A stretch of DNA of 16,340 nt from DATFPQ01 sp035264765 (GTDB lineage Bacteria > Actinomycetota > Actinomycetes > Actinomycetales > Angustibacteraceae). The stretch is taken from positions 1-16,340 of the forward strand of contig DATFPQ010000282.1 in assembly GCA_035264765.1 (NCBI GenBank). Direction: 5' to 3'. This document shows positions 1 through 8,000 of this stretch, piece after piece (position 1 is the first letter of the stretch; each line of letters begins with the position of its first letter). Both the position numbers and the translations under genes were made by a program. The notes below the pieces were generated by a model, which saw nothing but the letters and a program-made list of their open reading frames with translations, had not been told where the DNA came from and did not search any database.

Positions 1-3000
1 GAACCGGGCCCGCAGCTCCGGGTTCTGGGTCGCGATGCCGACCGGGCAGGTGTCGAGATGACAGACCCGCATCATGATGCAGCCGCTGACGACGAGCGGG
101 GCCGTCGCGAACCCGAACTCCTCGCCGCCGAGCAGCGCCGCAACCACGACGTCGCGACCGGTCTTCAGCTGGCCGTCGACCTGGACGACGATCCGGTCAC
201 GCAGCCCGTTGAGGAGCAGCGTCTGCTGCGCCTCGGCCAGGCCGAGCTCCCAGGGCGCGCCCGCGTGCTTCAGGCTGGTCAGCGGTGAGGCGCCGGTGCC
301 GCCGTCGTGACCACTGATCAGCACCACGTCGGCGTGCGCCTTGCTGACGCCCGCCGCGACCGTGCCGACACCGACCTCCGAAACGAGCTTGACGTGGATC
401 CGCGCCGCCGGGTTCGAGTTCTTCAGGTCGTGGATCAGCTGGGCCAGATCCTCGATCGAGTAGATGTCGTGGTGCGGCGGCGGCGAGATCAGGCCGACGC
501 CCGGCGTCGAGTGCCGGGTCTTGGCCACCCACGGGTACACCTTGTGCGCGGGCAGCTGGCCGCCCTCACCGGGCTTGGCACCCTGCGCCATCTTGATCTG
601 GATGTCGTCCGAGTGGGTCAGGTACAGGCTGGTTACGCCGAACCGGCCGGACGCCACCTGCTTGACCGCGCTGCGGCGCACCGGGTCGAGCAGCCGGTCC
701 TCGTCCTCGCCGCCCTCCCCGGTGTTGGAGCGCCCGCCGAGCCGGTTCATCGCCACGGCGAGCGTCTCGTGCGCCTCCTGGCTGATCGAGCCGTAGCTCA
801 TCGCGCCGGTGGAGAACCGCTTGACGATCTCGCTGACCGGCTCGACCTCCTCGATCGGGATCGCGCGGCTCTCGTCCGCCTTCAGCGCGATCAGCCCGCG
901 CAGCGTCATCAGCCGCTCGGCCTGGTCGTCCACTCGCTTGGTGTACTGCCGGAAGACGTCGTAGCGCCGGGCCCGGGTCGAGTGCTGCAGCCGGAAGACG
1001 GTCTCGGGGTCGAACAGGTGCGGCTCGCCCTCGCGGCGCCACTGGTACTCGCCGCCGACGTCGAGCCGGCGGTGCGCCGGACGCTCCCCCTCGCGGGGGT
1101 AGGCCCGGGCGTGCCGCTGCTCCACCTCCGCGGCGATGACGTCGAGGCCGACGCCGCCGAGCTGGGAGGTCGTGCCGGTGAAGAACTCGTCGACCAGCGC
1201 CTGGGACAGCCCGATCGCCTCGAACACCTGGGCGCCGCGGTACGAGGCGACGGTGGAGATGCCCATCTTGCTCATGACCTTCAGGACGCCCTTGCCGAGC
1301 GCCTTGATCAGGTTCGCGACCGCCTTGTCGGCGTCCAGACCGGGCAGCCGGCCCTGGCGCACCAGGTCCTCGGTCGACTCCATGGCCAGGTAGGGGTTGA
1401 CCGCGGCGGCACCGTACCCGATGAGCAGGGCGACGTGGTGCACCTCGCGGACGTCCCCCGCCTCGACGAGCAGGCCCACCTGGGTGCGCGTCTTGGCGCG
1501 GATCAGGTGGTGGTGGACGGCGGAAGTCAGCAGCAGCGACGGGATCGGCGCGAGGTCGCGGCCGGAGTCGCGGTCGGAGAGGACGACGAACCGGGCTCCG
1601 GCCTCGATCGCCTCCGACACCTCGTCGAAGATCTCGTGCAGGCGCCGGCGCAGGGCCTCGCCGCCCCCGTGGACGTCGTAGAGGCCGCGCACCACATGGG
1701 TGGCGTAGCCCGGGAGGTCGCCGTCCCGGTTGACATGGACGATCTTGGCCAGCTCGTCGTTGTCGATGACCGGGAACGGCAGCACCAGCTGGCGGCAGTG
1801 CGCCGGCGTGGCCTCGAGCAGGTTGAGCTCCGGGCCGATCGTCGTCCCGAGCGAGGTGACGAGCTCCTCGCGGATCGCGTCCAGCGGCGGGTTGGTCACC
1901 TGGGCGAAGAGCTGGGTGAAGTAGTCGAAGAGCAGCCGCGGCCGGCTCGAGAGCACGGCGATCGGGCTGTCGGTGCCCATCGAGCCGATCGGCTCGGCAC
2001 CGGCGCGCGCCATCGGCGTCACCAGGATCCGCAGCTCCTCCTCGGTGTAGCCGAAGGTCTGCTGGCGGCGGGTGACCGAGGCGGGGGTGTGCACGACGTG
2101 CTCGCGCTCGGGCAGCTCGGCGAGGTCGATCAGCCCGGCGTGCAGCCAGTCCTGGTACGGGCGCTCGGCGGCGAGTGACGCCTTGACCTCGTCGTCGCTC
2201 ACCAGCCGGCCCTGCGCCGTGTCGACCAGGAACATCCGGCCCGGCTGCAGCCGGCCCTTGCGCACCACGGACGCGGGGTCGAGGTCGAGCACGCCGACCT
2301 CGCTCGCGAGCACCACCAGGCCGTCGTCGGTGACCCAGTACCGGCCCGGGCGCAGTCCGTTGCGGTCGAGCACCGCGCCGATCAGCGTGCCGTCGGTGAA
2401 GGTGACGCAGGCAGGCCCGTCCCACGGCTCCATGAAGGTGGAGTGGAACTCGTAGAAGGCGCGCCGCGCGGGGTCCATCTCGGCGTGGTTCTCCCACGCC
2501 TCGGGGATCATCATCAGCACGGAGTGAGGGAGCGACCGGCCGCCCAGGTGCAGCAGCTCCAGGGCCTCGTCGAAGGACGCCGAGTCGCTGGCGTCCGGGG
2601 TGCAGACGGGGAACAGCCGGGACAGGTCGCCGGGGATGACCTCGCTGCTGATCCTGCTCTCGCGCGCCGCCATCCAGTTCCGGTTGCCCTTGACCGTGTT
2701 GATCTCGCCGTTGTGGGCGATCAGCCGGAACGGGTGCGCCAGCGGCCAGGACGGGAAGGTGTTGGTGGAGAACCGGGAGTGGACCAGCGCCAGCTCGGTG
2801 GCGAACCGACGGTCGGACAGGTCCGGGAAGAACGGCTCCAGCTGGCCGGTCGTCAGCATCCCCTTGTAGACCAGGGTGCGCGCGGACAGCGAGGGGAAGT
2901 AGACGTCCAGCTCCTTCTCGGCCCGCTTGCGCAGGCAGAAGGCACGCCGCTCGAGGTCCAGGCCGGTGACGCCGTCGTCGCCGGCCAGGAACAGCTGGCG

Positions 3001-3447
3001 GAAGGTGGGCATGCACTGGCGTGCGACGTCCCCCACGAGGTCGGCGGCGACCGGGACGTCGCGCCAGCCGAGGAGGCTCAGGCCCTCTTGACCGGCCAGC
3101 TTCTCCAGCCCGGCCACGACGCCGGCCTGGGCGACCGACTCACTGGGCAGGAAGGCGGTGCCGACCGCGTAGCTCCCGGCCGCCGGGAGCTCGAAGTCCA
3201 CGACCGCGCGCAGGAACTCGTCCGGGACCTGGGTCAGGATCCCGGCGCCGTCGCCCACGCTCGGGTCGGCGCCGGTGGCGCCACGGTGGTCGAGGTTGCG
3301 CAGCGCCGTCAGGGCGTGCTCGACGATGTCGTGGCCCGCGCTGCCGCGCATGGTCGCGACGAAGGCCACACCGCACGCGTCGTGCTCGTGCCGCCCGTCG
3401 TACAAGCCGCTCGCCGGGGGAAGAGCCGAGAAGCTGGAGATGCCCAC
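1..3447 (-). CDS. gltB: Glutamate synthase large subunit (3' part outside window)
   Basis: GltB makes glutamate from glutamine and 2-oxoglutarate: a glutaminase domain releases ammonia that is channelled to an FMN/3Fe-4S synthase domain, with GltD as electron-donating partner. The window holds 1149 codons without a stop; family members are about 1500 residues, so the end of the FMN domain and the C-terminal GXGXG domain lie outside. Visible parts: the class II amidotransferase start HEHDACGVAF with nucleophile Cys25, the HNGEINTVKGN motif near residue 245, a central domain ending near YRGAQVFEAIGL (about 735), the FMN domain from about 870 (GAMSYGSIS, NTGEGGE), and the 3Fe-4S cysteines 1123, 1129 and 1134 (C-x5-C-x4-C, then PVGIATQ). 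I chose GTG 3447 because GGTGA lies 7 nt upstream. In-frame GTG at 3510 is an alternative that adds 21 residues. lgt ends 140 nt upstream, so gltB probably has its own promoter. The identification is certain; the start is not. Confidence 0.96.
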   Translation of the reverse strand, partial: MGISSFSALPPASGLYDGRHEHDACGVAFVATMRGSAGHDIVEHALTALRNLDHRGATGADPSVGDGAGILTQVPDEFLRAVVDFELPAAGSYAVGTAFLPSESVAQAGVVAGLEKLAGQEGLSLLGWRDVPVAADLVGDVARQCMPTFRQLFLAGDDGVTGLDLERRAFCLRKRAEKELDVYFPSLSARTLVYKGMLTTGQLEPFFPDLSDRRFATELALVHSRFSTNTFPSWPLAHPFRLIAHNGEINTVKGNRNWMAARESRISSEVIPGDLSRLFPVCTPDASDSASFDEALELLHLGGRSLPHSVLMMIPEAWENHAEMDPARRAFYEFHSTFMEPWDGPACVTFTDGTLIGAVLDRNGLRPGRYWVTDDGLVVLASEVGVLDLDPASVVRKGRLQPGRMFLVDTAQGRLVSDDEVKASLAAERPYQDWLHAGLIDLAELPEREHVVHTPASVTRRQQTFGYTEEELRILVTPMARAGAEPIGSMGTDSPIAVLSSRPRLLFDYFTQLFAQVTNPPLDAIREELVTSLGTTIGPELNLLEATPAHCRQLVLPFPVIDNDELAKIVHVNRDGDLPGYATHVVRGLYDVHGGGEALRRRLHEIFDEVSEAIEAGARFVVLSDRDSGRDLAPIPSLLLTSAVHHHLIRAKTRTQVGLLVEAGDVREVHHVALLIGYGAAAVNPYLAMESTEDLVRQGRLPGLDADKAVANLIKALGKGVLKVMSKMGISTVASYRGAQVFEAIGLSQALVDEFFTGTTSQLGGVGLDVIAAEVEQRHARAYPREGERPAHRRLDVGGEYQWRREGEPHLFDPETVFRLQHSTRARRYDVFRQYTKRVDDQAERLMTLRGLIALKADESRAIPIEEVEPVSEIVKRFSTGAMSYGSISQEAHETLAVAMNRLGGRSNTGEGGEDEDRLLDPVRRSAVKQVASGRFGVTSLYLTHSDDIQIKMAQGAKPGEGGQLPAHKVYPWVAKTRHSTPGVGLISPPPHHDIYSIEDLAQLIHDLKNSNPAARIHVKLVSEVGVGTVAAGVSKAHADVVLISGHDGGTGASPLTSLKHAGAPWELGLAEAQQTLLLNGLRDRIVVQVDGQLKTGRDVVVAALLGGEEFGFATAPLVVSGCIMMRVCHLDTCPVGIATQNPELRARF

Positions 3448-3505
3448 GTCGATGTCACCGTCCTCACCGTGGTCGATCGTCGAATCTTGGTTGCGCTCAC
3501 GATGT

Positions 3506-3523
3506 GCCACGGCGCGCCGTGGC
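3506..3523. promoter_or_regulatory. 18-bp perfect palindrome upstream of gltB
   Basis: GCCACGGCGCGCCGTGGC reads the same on both strands. It lies 59 to 76 nt upstream of the chosen gltB start. Its core, ACGGCGCGCCGT, recurs upstream of hisI at 11369-11380. A shorter palindrome, CCACGTGG (3525-3532), lies next to it. The position suggests an operator for a dimeric regulator, but no known regulator is recognised. It overlaps the alternative gltB start at 3510, so it would be partly coding if that start were used. Confidence 0.4.
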
Positions 3524-3575
3524 CCCACGTGGACGGCACTGGCCCGTGGGTACCTGTGGAGGAACTGTAGCCGAG

Positions 3576-3591
3576 GTTTCTCCGAGGTTAC
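3576..3591 (-). promoter_or_regulatory. GlnR-type box before gltB
   Basis: On the minus strand the sequence is GTAAC-CTCGGA-GAAAC, which matches the actinobacterial GlnR half-site pair gTnAc-N6-GaAAc at every defined position. It begins at the last base before the lgt stop codon and lies about 130 nt upstream of the gltB start. GlnR is the global nitrogen regulator of many actinobacteria, and glutamate synthase genes are plausible members of its regulon. Only one a/b pair is seen; the next expected half-site after six bases is not matched. The same stretch contains a direct repeat AACCTCGG-AGA-AACCTCGG. Confidence 0.5.
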
Positions 3592-4499
3592 ACGTCTTGC
3601 TTCGTGGTCATGTTGTCCGCATTGCGAGATGTCCGACGGCTCACCACCGAGCCGCGGACGAACAGCGCCAGCGCCAGCACGAAGACCAGCACGGACGTCC
3701 ACTCGTTGAGCCGGTGGCCGAGGATCAGGTTGGCGGGGTCTACGCGAAGGGTCTCGAACCAGAAGCGGCCCAGCGTGTACAGGATCACATAGAGGGCGAA
3801 CGTGCGCCCGTGGTCGAGTCGGAACCTGCGGTCGGCCAGCACCACGATCAGCGCCACCAGCAGGCACCAGAGCGCCTCGTACAGGAACGTGGGGTGGTAG
3901 GTGCCGGGCAGCAGCACCGGCGCGCCTGAGGCGTTCCGGACGGCGGCCCCCGCCGAGGTGTCCCACTCGTGCACCTGCAGGCCCCACGGCAGGTCGGTGC
4001 GGCGGCCGTAGATCTCGTTGTTGAACCAGTTGCCGACCCGGCCGGCCGCCTGCGCCACGGCGACACCAGGAGCGGCGGCGTCGGCGAACAGCGAGAAGGA
4101 CAGGCCGGCCCGCCGGCAGCCGATGTACGCGCCCAGCGCCCCGAGCGCGACGGCGCCCCAGATGCCGAGGCCGCCCTGCCAGATCTTCAGCGCGTCCAGG
4201 GCGTGACCACCGCGCCCGAAGTAGGCCTGGGGTGAGGTGACGACGTGGTACAGCCGGGCGCCGACCACGCCGAACGGCACCGCCCAGGCGGAGACGTCCA
4301 GCGCGACTCCGGGCGGCCCGCCCCGGGCCACGACCCGGCGGTCGGCGATGTACACGGCCAGCGCGATGCCGATCAGGATGCACACCGCGTAGGCGCGCAC
4401 GGGGAACGGCCCGAGGTGCCAGACGCCTCGCACCGGGCTGGGGATCGCGGCGCGGACCTCGGCGGGTACGGCGGCGAGCGCCGCCGCCACCGGCGTCAT
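3588..4499 (-). CDS. lgt: Prolipoprotein diacylglyceryl transferase
   Basis: Lgt is an inner-membrane enzyme that transfers a diacylglyceryl group from phosphatidylglycerol to the lipobox cysteine of prolipoproteins, the first step of lipoprotein maturation. The 303-residue protein is of usual length and strongly hydrophobic, with several membrane segments (for example about 36-52, 110-127, 208-222, 234-247 and 268-282). The signature GRVGNWFNNEIYG is at 153-165, with Arg154 and Glu162 as the expected conserved residues. Other conserved stretches are GPFPVRAYA (30-38), IWQGGLGIWG (106-115), HPTFLYEALW (202-211) and RFWFETLRVDP (245-255). The ATG start overlaps the trpA stop by four bases (ATGA), which points to translational coupling. 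The trpA-lgt order is common in actinobacteria, although the two reactions are unrelated. The stop is TAA, unlike the TGA used by most neighbours. Confidence 0.97.
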   Translation of the reverse strand: MTPVAAALAAVPAEVRAAIPSPVRGVWHLGPFPVRAYAVCILIGIALAVYIADRRVVARGGPPGVALDVSAWAVPFGVVGARLYHVVTSPQAYFGRGGHALDALKIWQGGLGIWGAVALGALGAYIGCRRAGLSFSLFADAAAPGVAVAQAAGRVGNWFNNEIYGRRTDLPWGLQVHEWDTSAGAAVRNASGAPVLLPGTYHPTFLYEALWCLLVALIVVLADRRFRLDHGRTFALYVILYTLGRFWFETLRVDPANLILGHRLNEWTSVLVFVLALALFVRGSVVSRRTSRNADNMTTKQDV

Positions 4500-5317
4500 C
4501 CCGCGTGCGTGCGGCGGCCGGCGCGCACGCCCTCGGCCAGCTCGGCCGTGAGCCGCTCGACGGCGGCGACGCCCGCCTCGGCGCTCGGCGCGTCGGCCAG
4601 GCAGCGCACCAGCGCCGAGCCCACGATGACGCCGTCCGCGAACTCGGCCACCTGGGCCGCCTGCCCGCCGTCCGAGACACCCAGCCCGACGCACACGGGC
4701 AGGTCCGTGACCGCCCGGGTGCGCTCGACCAGGACGTGCGCGGCCTCCCCCACCGAGGAGCGGGCGCCGGTGACGCCCATCGTGCTGGCGGCGTAGATGA
4801 ACCCGCGGCAGGCGGACGCGGTGGACCGCAGCCGCGCATCCGTGGAGCTGGGGGCGACGAGGAACACCCGGTCGAGGTCCTCGCGCTCGGCGGCTGCCAG
4901 CCACGGGCCCGCCTCGTCCGGGATCAGGTCCGGAGTGATCAGTCCCGCTCCCCCGGCTGCCGCCAGGTCGGCCGCGAACCGGTCGATCCCATAGCGCTCG
5001 ATGACGTTCCAGTAGGTCATGACCAGCGCCGGGGCGCCCTCGTCCGCCACCGCGGCGACCGCGCGGAAGGTGTCGCGGACGCGGGTGCCGGCGCGCAGCG
5101 CGGCGTCCGCCGCCCGCTGGATCACCTCGCCGTCCATCAACGGGTCCGAGTAGGGGACACCCACCTCGACGACGTCCGCACCGCCGCGCACCATCGCCCG
5201 CATGGCGGCCAGCGACGTGTCGACGTCCGGGAAGCCGACCGGCAGGTAGCCGACGAGCGCGGCGCGGCCCTCGACACGGGCCCGTTCCAGGGCCGGCGCG
5301 ACGTTTCGCGCGGTCAC
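4496..5317 (-). CDS. trpA: Tryptophan synthase alpha subunit
   Basis: TrpA cleaves indole-3-glycerol phosphate to indole and glyceraldehyde 3-phosphate in the cytosol; the indole is channelled to TrpB. The 273-residue (beta/alpha)8 protein carries the catalytic motif EVGVPYSDPLMDG at 51-63, so Glu51 and Asp62 match the catalytic Glu49 and Asp60 of the E. coli enzyme. Phosphate-site and loop motifs follow: PDLIPDEAGPW, FIYAASTMGVTGAR, and CVGLGVSDGGQ with VIVGSALV. The GTG start overlaps the trpB stop (GTGA), and the trpA stop overlaps the lgt start (ATGA), so it is coupled at both ends. Nothing in the sequence suggests loss of function. Confidence 0.98.
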   Translation of the reverse strand: MTARNVAPALERARVEGRAALVGYLPVGFPDVDTSLAAMRAMVRGGADVVEVGVPYSDPLMDGEVIQRAADAALRAGTRVRDTFRAVAAVADEGAPALVMTYWNVIERYGIDRFAADLAAAGGAGLITPDLIPDEAGPWLAAAEREDLDRVFLVAPSSTDARLRSTASACRGFIYAASTMGVTGARSSVGEAAHVLVERTRAVTDLPVCVGLGVSDGGQAAQVAEFADGVIVGSALVRCLADAPSAEAGVAAVERLTAELAEGVRAGRRTHAG

Positions 5318-6579
5318 CAGCCGCTCCCCTCCGCCTCGGTGACCGGCTCGGCGGCCTTGACCCGCTCCGCCTCCACCAGGTCGTCGGCCTCGACCAGACC
5401 GAACCAGCGGGCGGCGGTGTCGACGTCCTTGTCACCGCGACCGGACAGGTTGACGAGCAGCACCGCCTGCTGGCCGAGCTCGCGGCCGACCTGCAGTGCG
5501 CCGGCGAGGGCGTGCGCGCTCTCGATCGCGGGGATGATCCCCTCGGTGCGGCACAGCAGCCGGAACGCCTCCATCGCCTCGGTGTCCGTGATCGGTCGGT
5601 ACTGCGCCCGGCCGGTGTCGTGCAGCCACGCGTGCTCGGGGCCGACACCGGGGTAGTCCAGGCCGGCCGAGATCGAGTGGCTCTCCACCGTCTGCCCGTC
5701 CTCGTCCTGGAGCACGTAAGACCGGGCCCCGTGCAGAACCCCGGGAGCGCCGCCGGTGAGGGTGGCCGCGTGCCGGCCGGTCTCGACGCCATCGCCGGCG
5801 GCCTCGAAGCCGTACAGCCGGACGCCCTCGTCGGGGATGAAGGGGGAGAAGATCCCGATCGCGTTGGAGCCGCCACCGACGCAGGCCAGGACGGCGTCGG
5901 GAAGGCGTCCCACCAGGTCCTGCACCTGCTGACGCGCCTCCACCCCGATCACCCGGTGGAAGTCGCGCACCATCGTCGGGAACGGGTGCGGGCCCGCGGC
6001 CGTGCCGAGCAGGTAGTGGGTGCGGTCGACGGTGGTGACCCAGTCCCGCATGGCCTCGTTGATGGCGTCCTTGAGGGTCCGCGAGCCGGTGGTCACCGGG
6101 ATCACCTCGGCGCCGAGCAGTCGCATCCGGGCCACGTTGAGCGCCTGCCGGCGGGTGTCCTCTTCGCCCATGTAGACCGTGCACTCCAGGCCGAGCAGCG
6201 CGGCCGCGGTGGCCGAGGCCACGCCGTGCTGACCGGCGCCGGTCTCGGCGATGATCCGGCTCTTGCCCATCCGGCGGGTCAGCAGCGCCTGGCCCAACAC
6301 GTTGTTGATCTTGTGCGAGCCGGTGTGGTTGAGGTCCTCCCGCTTGAGCAGTACCCGCGCACCGCCGGCGTGCTCGGCGAACCGGCGGACCTCGGTGAGG
6401 ATGCTCGGCCGGCCGGAATACGTGCGGTTCAGGTGCTCCAGCTCGGCGACGAAGATCGGGTCGTCCATCGCCGTCCGGAACGCGGCGTCCAGCTCGTCCA
6501 GGGCGGCGACCAGCGCCTCGGGGACGTAGCGGCCGCCGTAGGGGCCGAAGCGGCCGGGGGTGTTGCTGGCGGGGTCCAT
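5314..6579 (-). CDS. trpB: Tryptophan synthase beta subunit
   Basis: TrpB is the pyridoxal-phosphate enzyme that condenses indole with L-serine to give tryptophan, acting in an alpha2-beta2 complex with TrpA. The 421-residue protein shows the N-terminal FGPYGGRYVPEAL, the PLP-lysine motif NHTGSHKINN with Lys90, AETGAGQHG with Glu112 (equivalent to the E. coli catalytic Glu109), the phosphate-binding CVGGGSNAIG, and LSGRGDKD near the C-terminus. It is the canonical TrpB1 type rather than TrpB2. A GAGAGG ribosome-binding site sits 9 nt before the ATG, and 36 nt separate it from trpC. Its last codons overlap the trpA GTG start by four bases. Confidence 0.98.
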   Translation of the reverse strand: MDPASNTPGRFGPYGGRYVPEALVAALDELDAAFRTAMDDPIFVAELEHLNRTYSGRPSILTEVRRFAEHAGGARVLLKREDLNHTGSHKINNVLGQALLTRRMGKSRIIAETGAGQHGVASATAAALLGLECTVYMGEEDTRRQALNVARMRLLGAEVIPVTTGSRTLKDAINEAMRDWVTTVDRTHYLLGTAAGPHPFPTMVRDFHRVIGVEARQQVQDLVGRLPDAVLACVGGGSNAIGIFSPFIPDEGVRLYGFEAAGDGVETGRHAATLTGGAPGVLHGARSYVLQDEDGQTVESHSISAGLDYPGVGPEHAWLHDTGRAQYRPITDTEAMEAFRLLCRTEGIIPAIESAHALAGALQVGRELGQQAVLLVNLSGRGDKDVDTAARWFGLVEADDLVEAERVKAAEPVTEAEGSGW

Positions 6580-6615
6580 GCCGCCGATCCTCTCAGGCTC
6601 AGGCGAGCCGGGCGG

Positions 6616-7422
6616 TCACCGGCCCACGCGCAGGGCGGGGTGCGCGCCGGCGGCCACCAGGTCGGCCACGGCCTGACGCGGCGCCCCGCCGGTGACCAGG
6701 CTCTCCCCGACCAGGACGGCGTCCGCACCGCTGCGGGCGTACTCCAGGACGTCGTGCGGCCCGCGGACTCCGGACTCGGCGACCCGCACGATGCCGGCCG
6801 GGATCCGCGGCGCGAGCCGGGCGAAGGTGCTGCGGTCGACCTCCAGGGTGCGCAGGTCGCGGGCGTTCACGCCGATGACGCGGGCGCCCGCGTCGACCGC
6901 CCGCTCCAGCTCGCCCTCGTCGTGCACCTCGACCAACACGGTCATGCCCAGCGAGACGGCGCGCTCGTGCAGCGACACGAGCGCCTCCTGGGGCAGGGCG
7001 GCAACGATGAGCAGCACGACGTCCGCGCCGTGAGCCCGGGCCTCCCACAGCTGGTAGCTGGTCACCATAAAGTCCTTGCGCAGCACCGGGACGTCGACCG
7101 CGGCACGGACCGCTCGTAGGTCCTCGAGGCTGCCGCCGAACCGGCGCCGCTCGGTGAGCACGCTGATCACCGCGGCGCCGCCCTCGGCGTAGTCCGCGGC
7201 CAGCCCGGCCGGGTCCGCGATCGCGGCCAGCGCGCCCTTGCTGGGGCTCGAGCGCTTGACCTCGGCGATGACCTGGACGCCCTCCCGGGCCAGGGCGGCG
7301 TGCGCGTCCAGCGCCGGGTCAGTCCGCGCCACCTGCTCCCGCAGCCGTTGCAACGGCACGGAGGCCTCGCGGACCGCGAGGTCGGCGCGGACGCCGGCCA
7401 CGATGTCGTCGAGGACGGTCAT
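6616..7422 (-). CDS. trpC: Indole-3-glycerol phosphate synthase
   Basis: TrpC closes the indole ring of 1-(2-carboxyphenylamino)-1-deoxyribulose 5-phosphate with loss of CO2 and water, giving the substrate of TrpA. The 268-residue TIM-barrel protein is a single-function enzyme with no fused TrpF domain. Catalytic and binding residues are present: Glu54 and Lys56 in AEVKRSSPSKG (53-63), Lys116 in VLRKDF, Glu165 in LVEVHDEG, Asn186 in GVNARDL, and Glu216-Ser217 in VAESGVRG. I chose ATG 7422 because the protein begins with the family-typical MTVLDDIVAGVR and a G-rich stretch (GGGGGG) lies just upstream; an in-frame start at 7491 would add 23 residues that do not look conserved. It heads trpC-trpB-trpA-lgt. 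Confidence 0.97.
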   Translation of the reverse strand: MTVLDDIVAGVRADLAVREASVPLQRLREQVARTDPALDAHAALAREGVQVIAEVKRSSPSKGALAAIADPAGLAADYAEGGAAVISVLTERRRFGGSLEDLRAVRAAVDVPVLRKDFMVTSYQLWEARAHGADVVLLIVAALPQEALVSLHERAVSLGMTVLVEVHDEGELERAVDAGARVIGVNARDLRTLEVDRSTFARLAPRIPAGIVRVAESGVRGPHDVLEYARSGADAVLVGESLVTGGAPRQAVADLVAAGAHPALRVGR

Positions 7423-7472
7423 GGACCCCCCAGGGGATCGGTGTCGGGCCCGGGTGGCACCGGCTCGGTTCG

Positions 7473-7478
7473 ATGCTA
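7473..7478 (-). promoter_or_regulatory. Possible -10 element upstream of trpC
   Basis: The 154-nt gap 7423-7576 between the DUF2752 gene and trpC holds TAGCAT on the minus strand, a fair match to an actinobacterial -10 (TANNNT). It would give a leader of about 44 nt before trpC. No good -35 is seen at the usual spacing. The rest of the gap contains two GGCCCGGG copies, around 7511-7518 and 7548-7555, but no convincing terminator or leader peptide. trpC may instead be read through from the small membrane-protein genes. Confidence 0.25.
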
Positions 7479-7576
7479 CGACCTGGGCCACGACCCGAAG
7501 GAAACGGCCCGGCCCGGGAGGTCAGCCCCAGATCGCCGGTCGGCTGGTCAGGCCCGGGTCCCGGTCGCCGCAGCCG

Positions 7577-7987
7577 TCACGGAGCCGCCCACGCGAAGGC
7601 GGGGAACCACCGCCCGACCCCAAACGCCAGGACGAGCAGCCCGACGGACAGGAGGACCACCGGGTGCGCCCAGGCGGCCTGCAGCGGGAACGGCTCGGCG
7701 CCGGTGCCGTTGGCGCGACGGACGCCCCACCAGACGACCGTCGCCGCGGCCCCCAGGACGCCGGCCACGACCAGCAGATTCGACGACAACGCGTCCACCA
7801 CTCGGCCGTGCTCGAGGTCGGCCACGGCGCGCAGTCCGCCGCAGAGCGGGCAGGGACGTCCGGCGAGCAGCAGGAAGGGGCACCAGCCCCAGCTCCCGGG
7901 ACCGTGCGGGTCACGCAGGGCCAGCGCCAGGCAGCCGGCCAGACCGGCCGCCGCCGTCAGCGCGGGCGCGGCCAGCCGGTGGAGCAC
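7577..7987 (-). CDS. DUF2752 family small membrane protein
   Basis: The 136-residue protein has the DUF2752 pattern: DPHGPGSWGWCPFLLLAGRP followed by CPLCGGLRA (46-54), then a DLEHGRVVDALSSN stretch. The function of this family is unknown to me. About three membrane segments can be drawn (roughly 8-24, 70-89 and 107-125). Cysteines 36, 46 and 49 lie in the loop after the first one; the CPxCG pair resembles half of a metal-binding knuckle, but metal binding is only a guess. The GTG start at 7987 has no clear ribosome-binding site. It follows the HGxxPAAW-like gene by 13 nt, so the two are almost certainly co-transcribed. It sits between trpE and trpC, but nothing in the protein itself points to tryptophan chemistry. 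Confidence 0.9.
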   Translation of the reverse strand: MLHRLAAPALTAAAGLAGCLALALRDPHGPGSWGWCPFLLLAGRPCPLCGGLRAVADLEHGRVVDALSSNLLVVAGVLGAAATVVWWGVRRANGTGAEPFPLQAAWAHPVVLLSVGLLVLAFGVGRWFPAFAWAAP

Positions 7988-8000
7988 GTTGGGACGGGAC

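Noticed and set aside
307..2178. A 623-codon open frame on the plus strand opposite gltB
   Set aside because: It mirrors the gltB codons, is Arg/Asp/Val-rich low-complexity protein with no recognisable domain, and the opposite strand encodes an unmistakable GltB. Long antisense frames are expected at this GC content.
566..3016. An 816-codon minus-strand open frame overlapping gltB
   Set aside because: It is a shifted frame of gltB, rich in Arg/Pro/Ala and without motifs; the true frame carries all the glutamate synthase signatures.
3448..3587. Upstream extension of gltB to GTG 3510 or 3528
   Set aside because: Codons 3480-3448 do look coding-like, but neither start has a clear ribosome-binding site, whereas 3447 has GGTGA 7 nt upstream; kept only as an alternative.
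5512..7119. A 535-codon plus-strand frame across trpB and trpC
   Set aside because: Antisense shadow of two well-identified genes, with no domain or ribosome-binding site.
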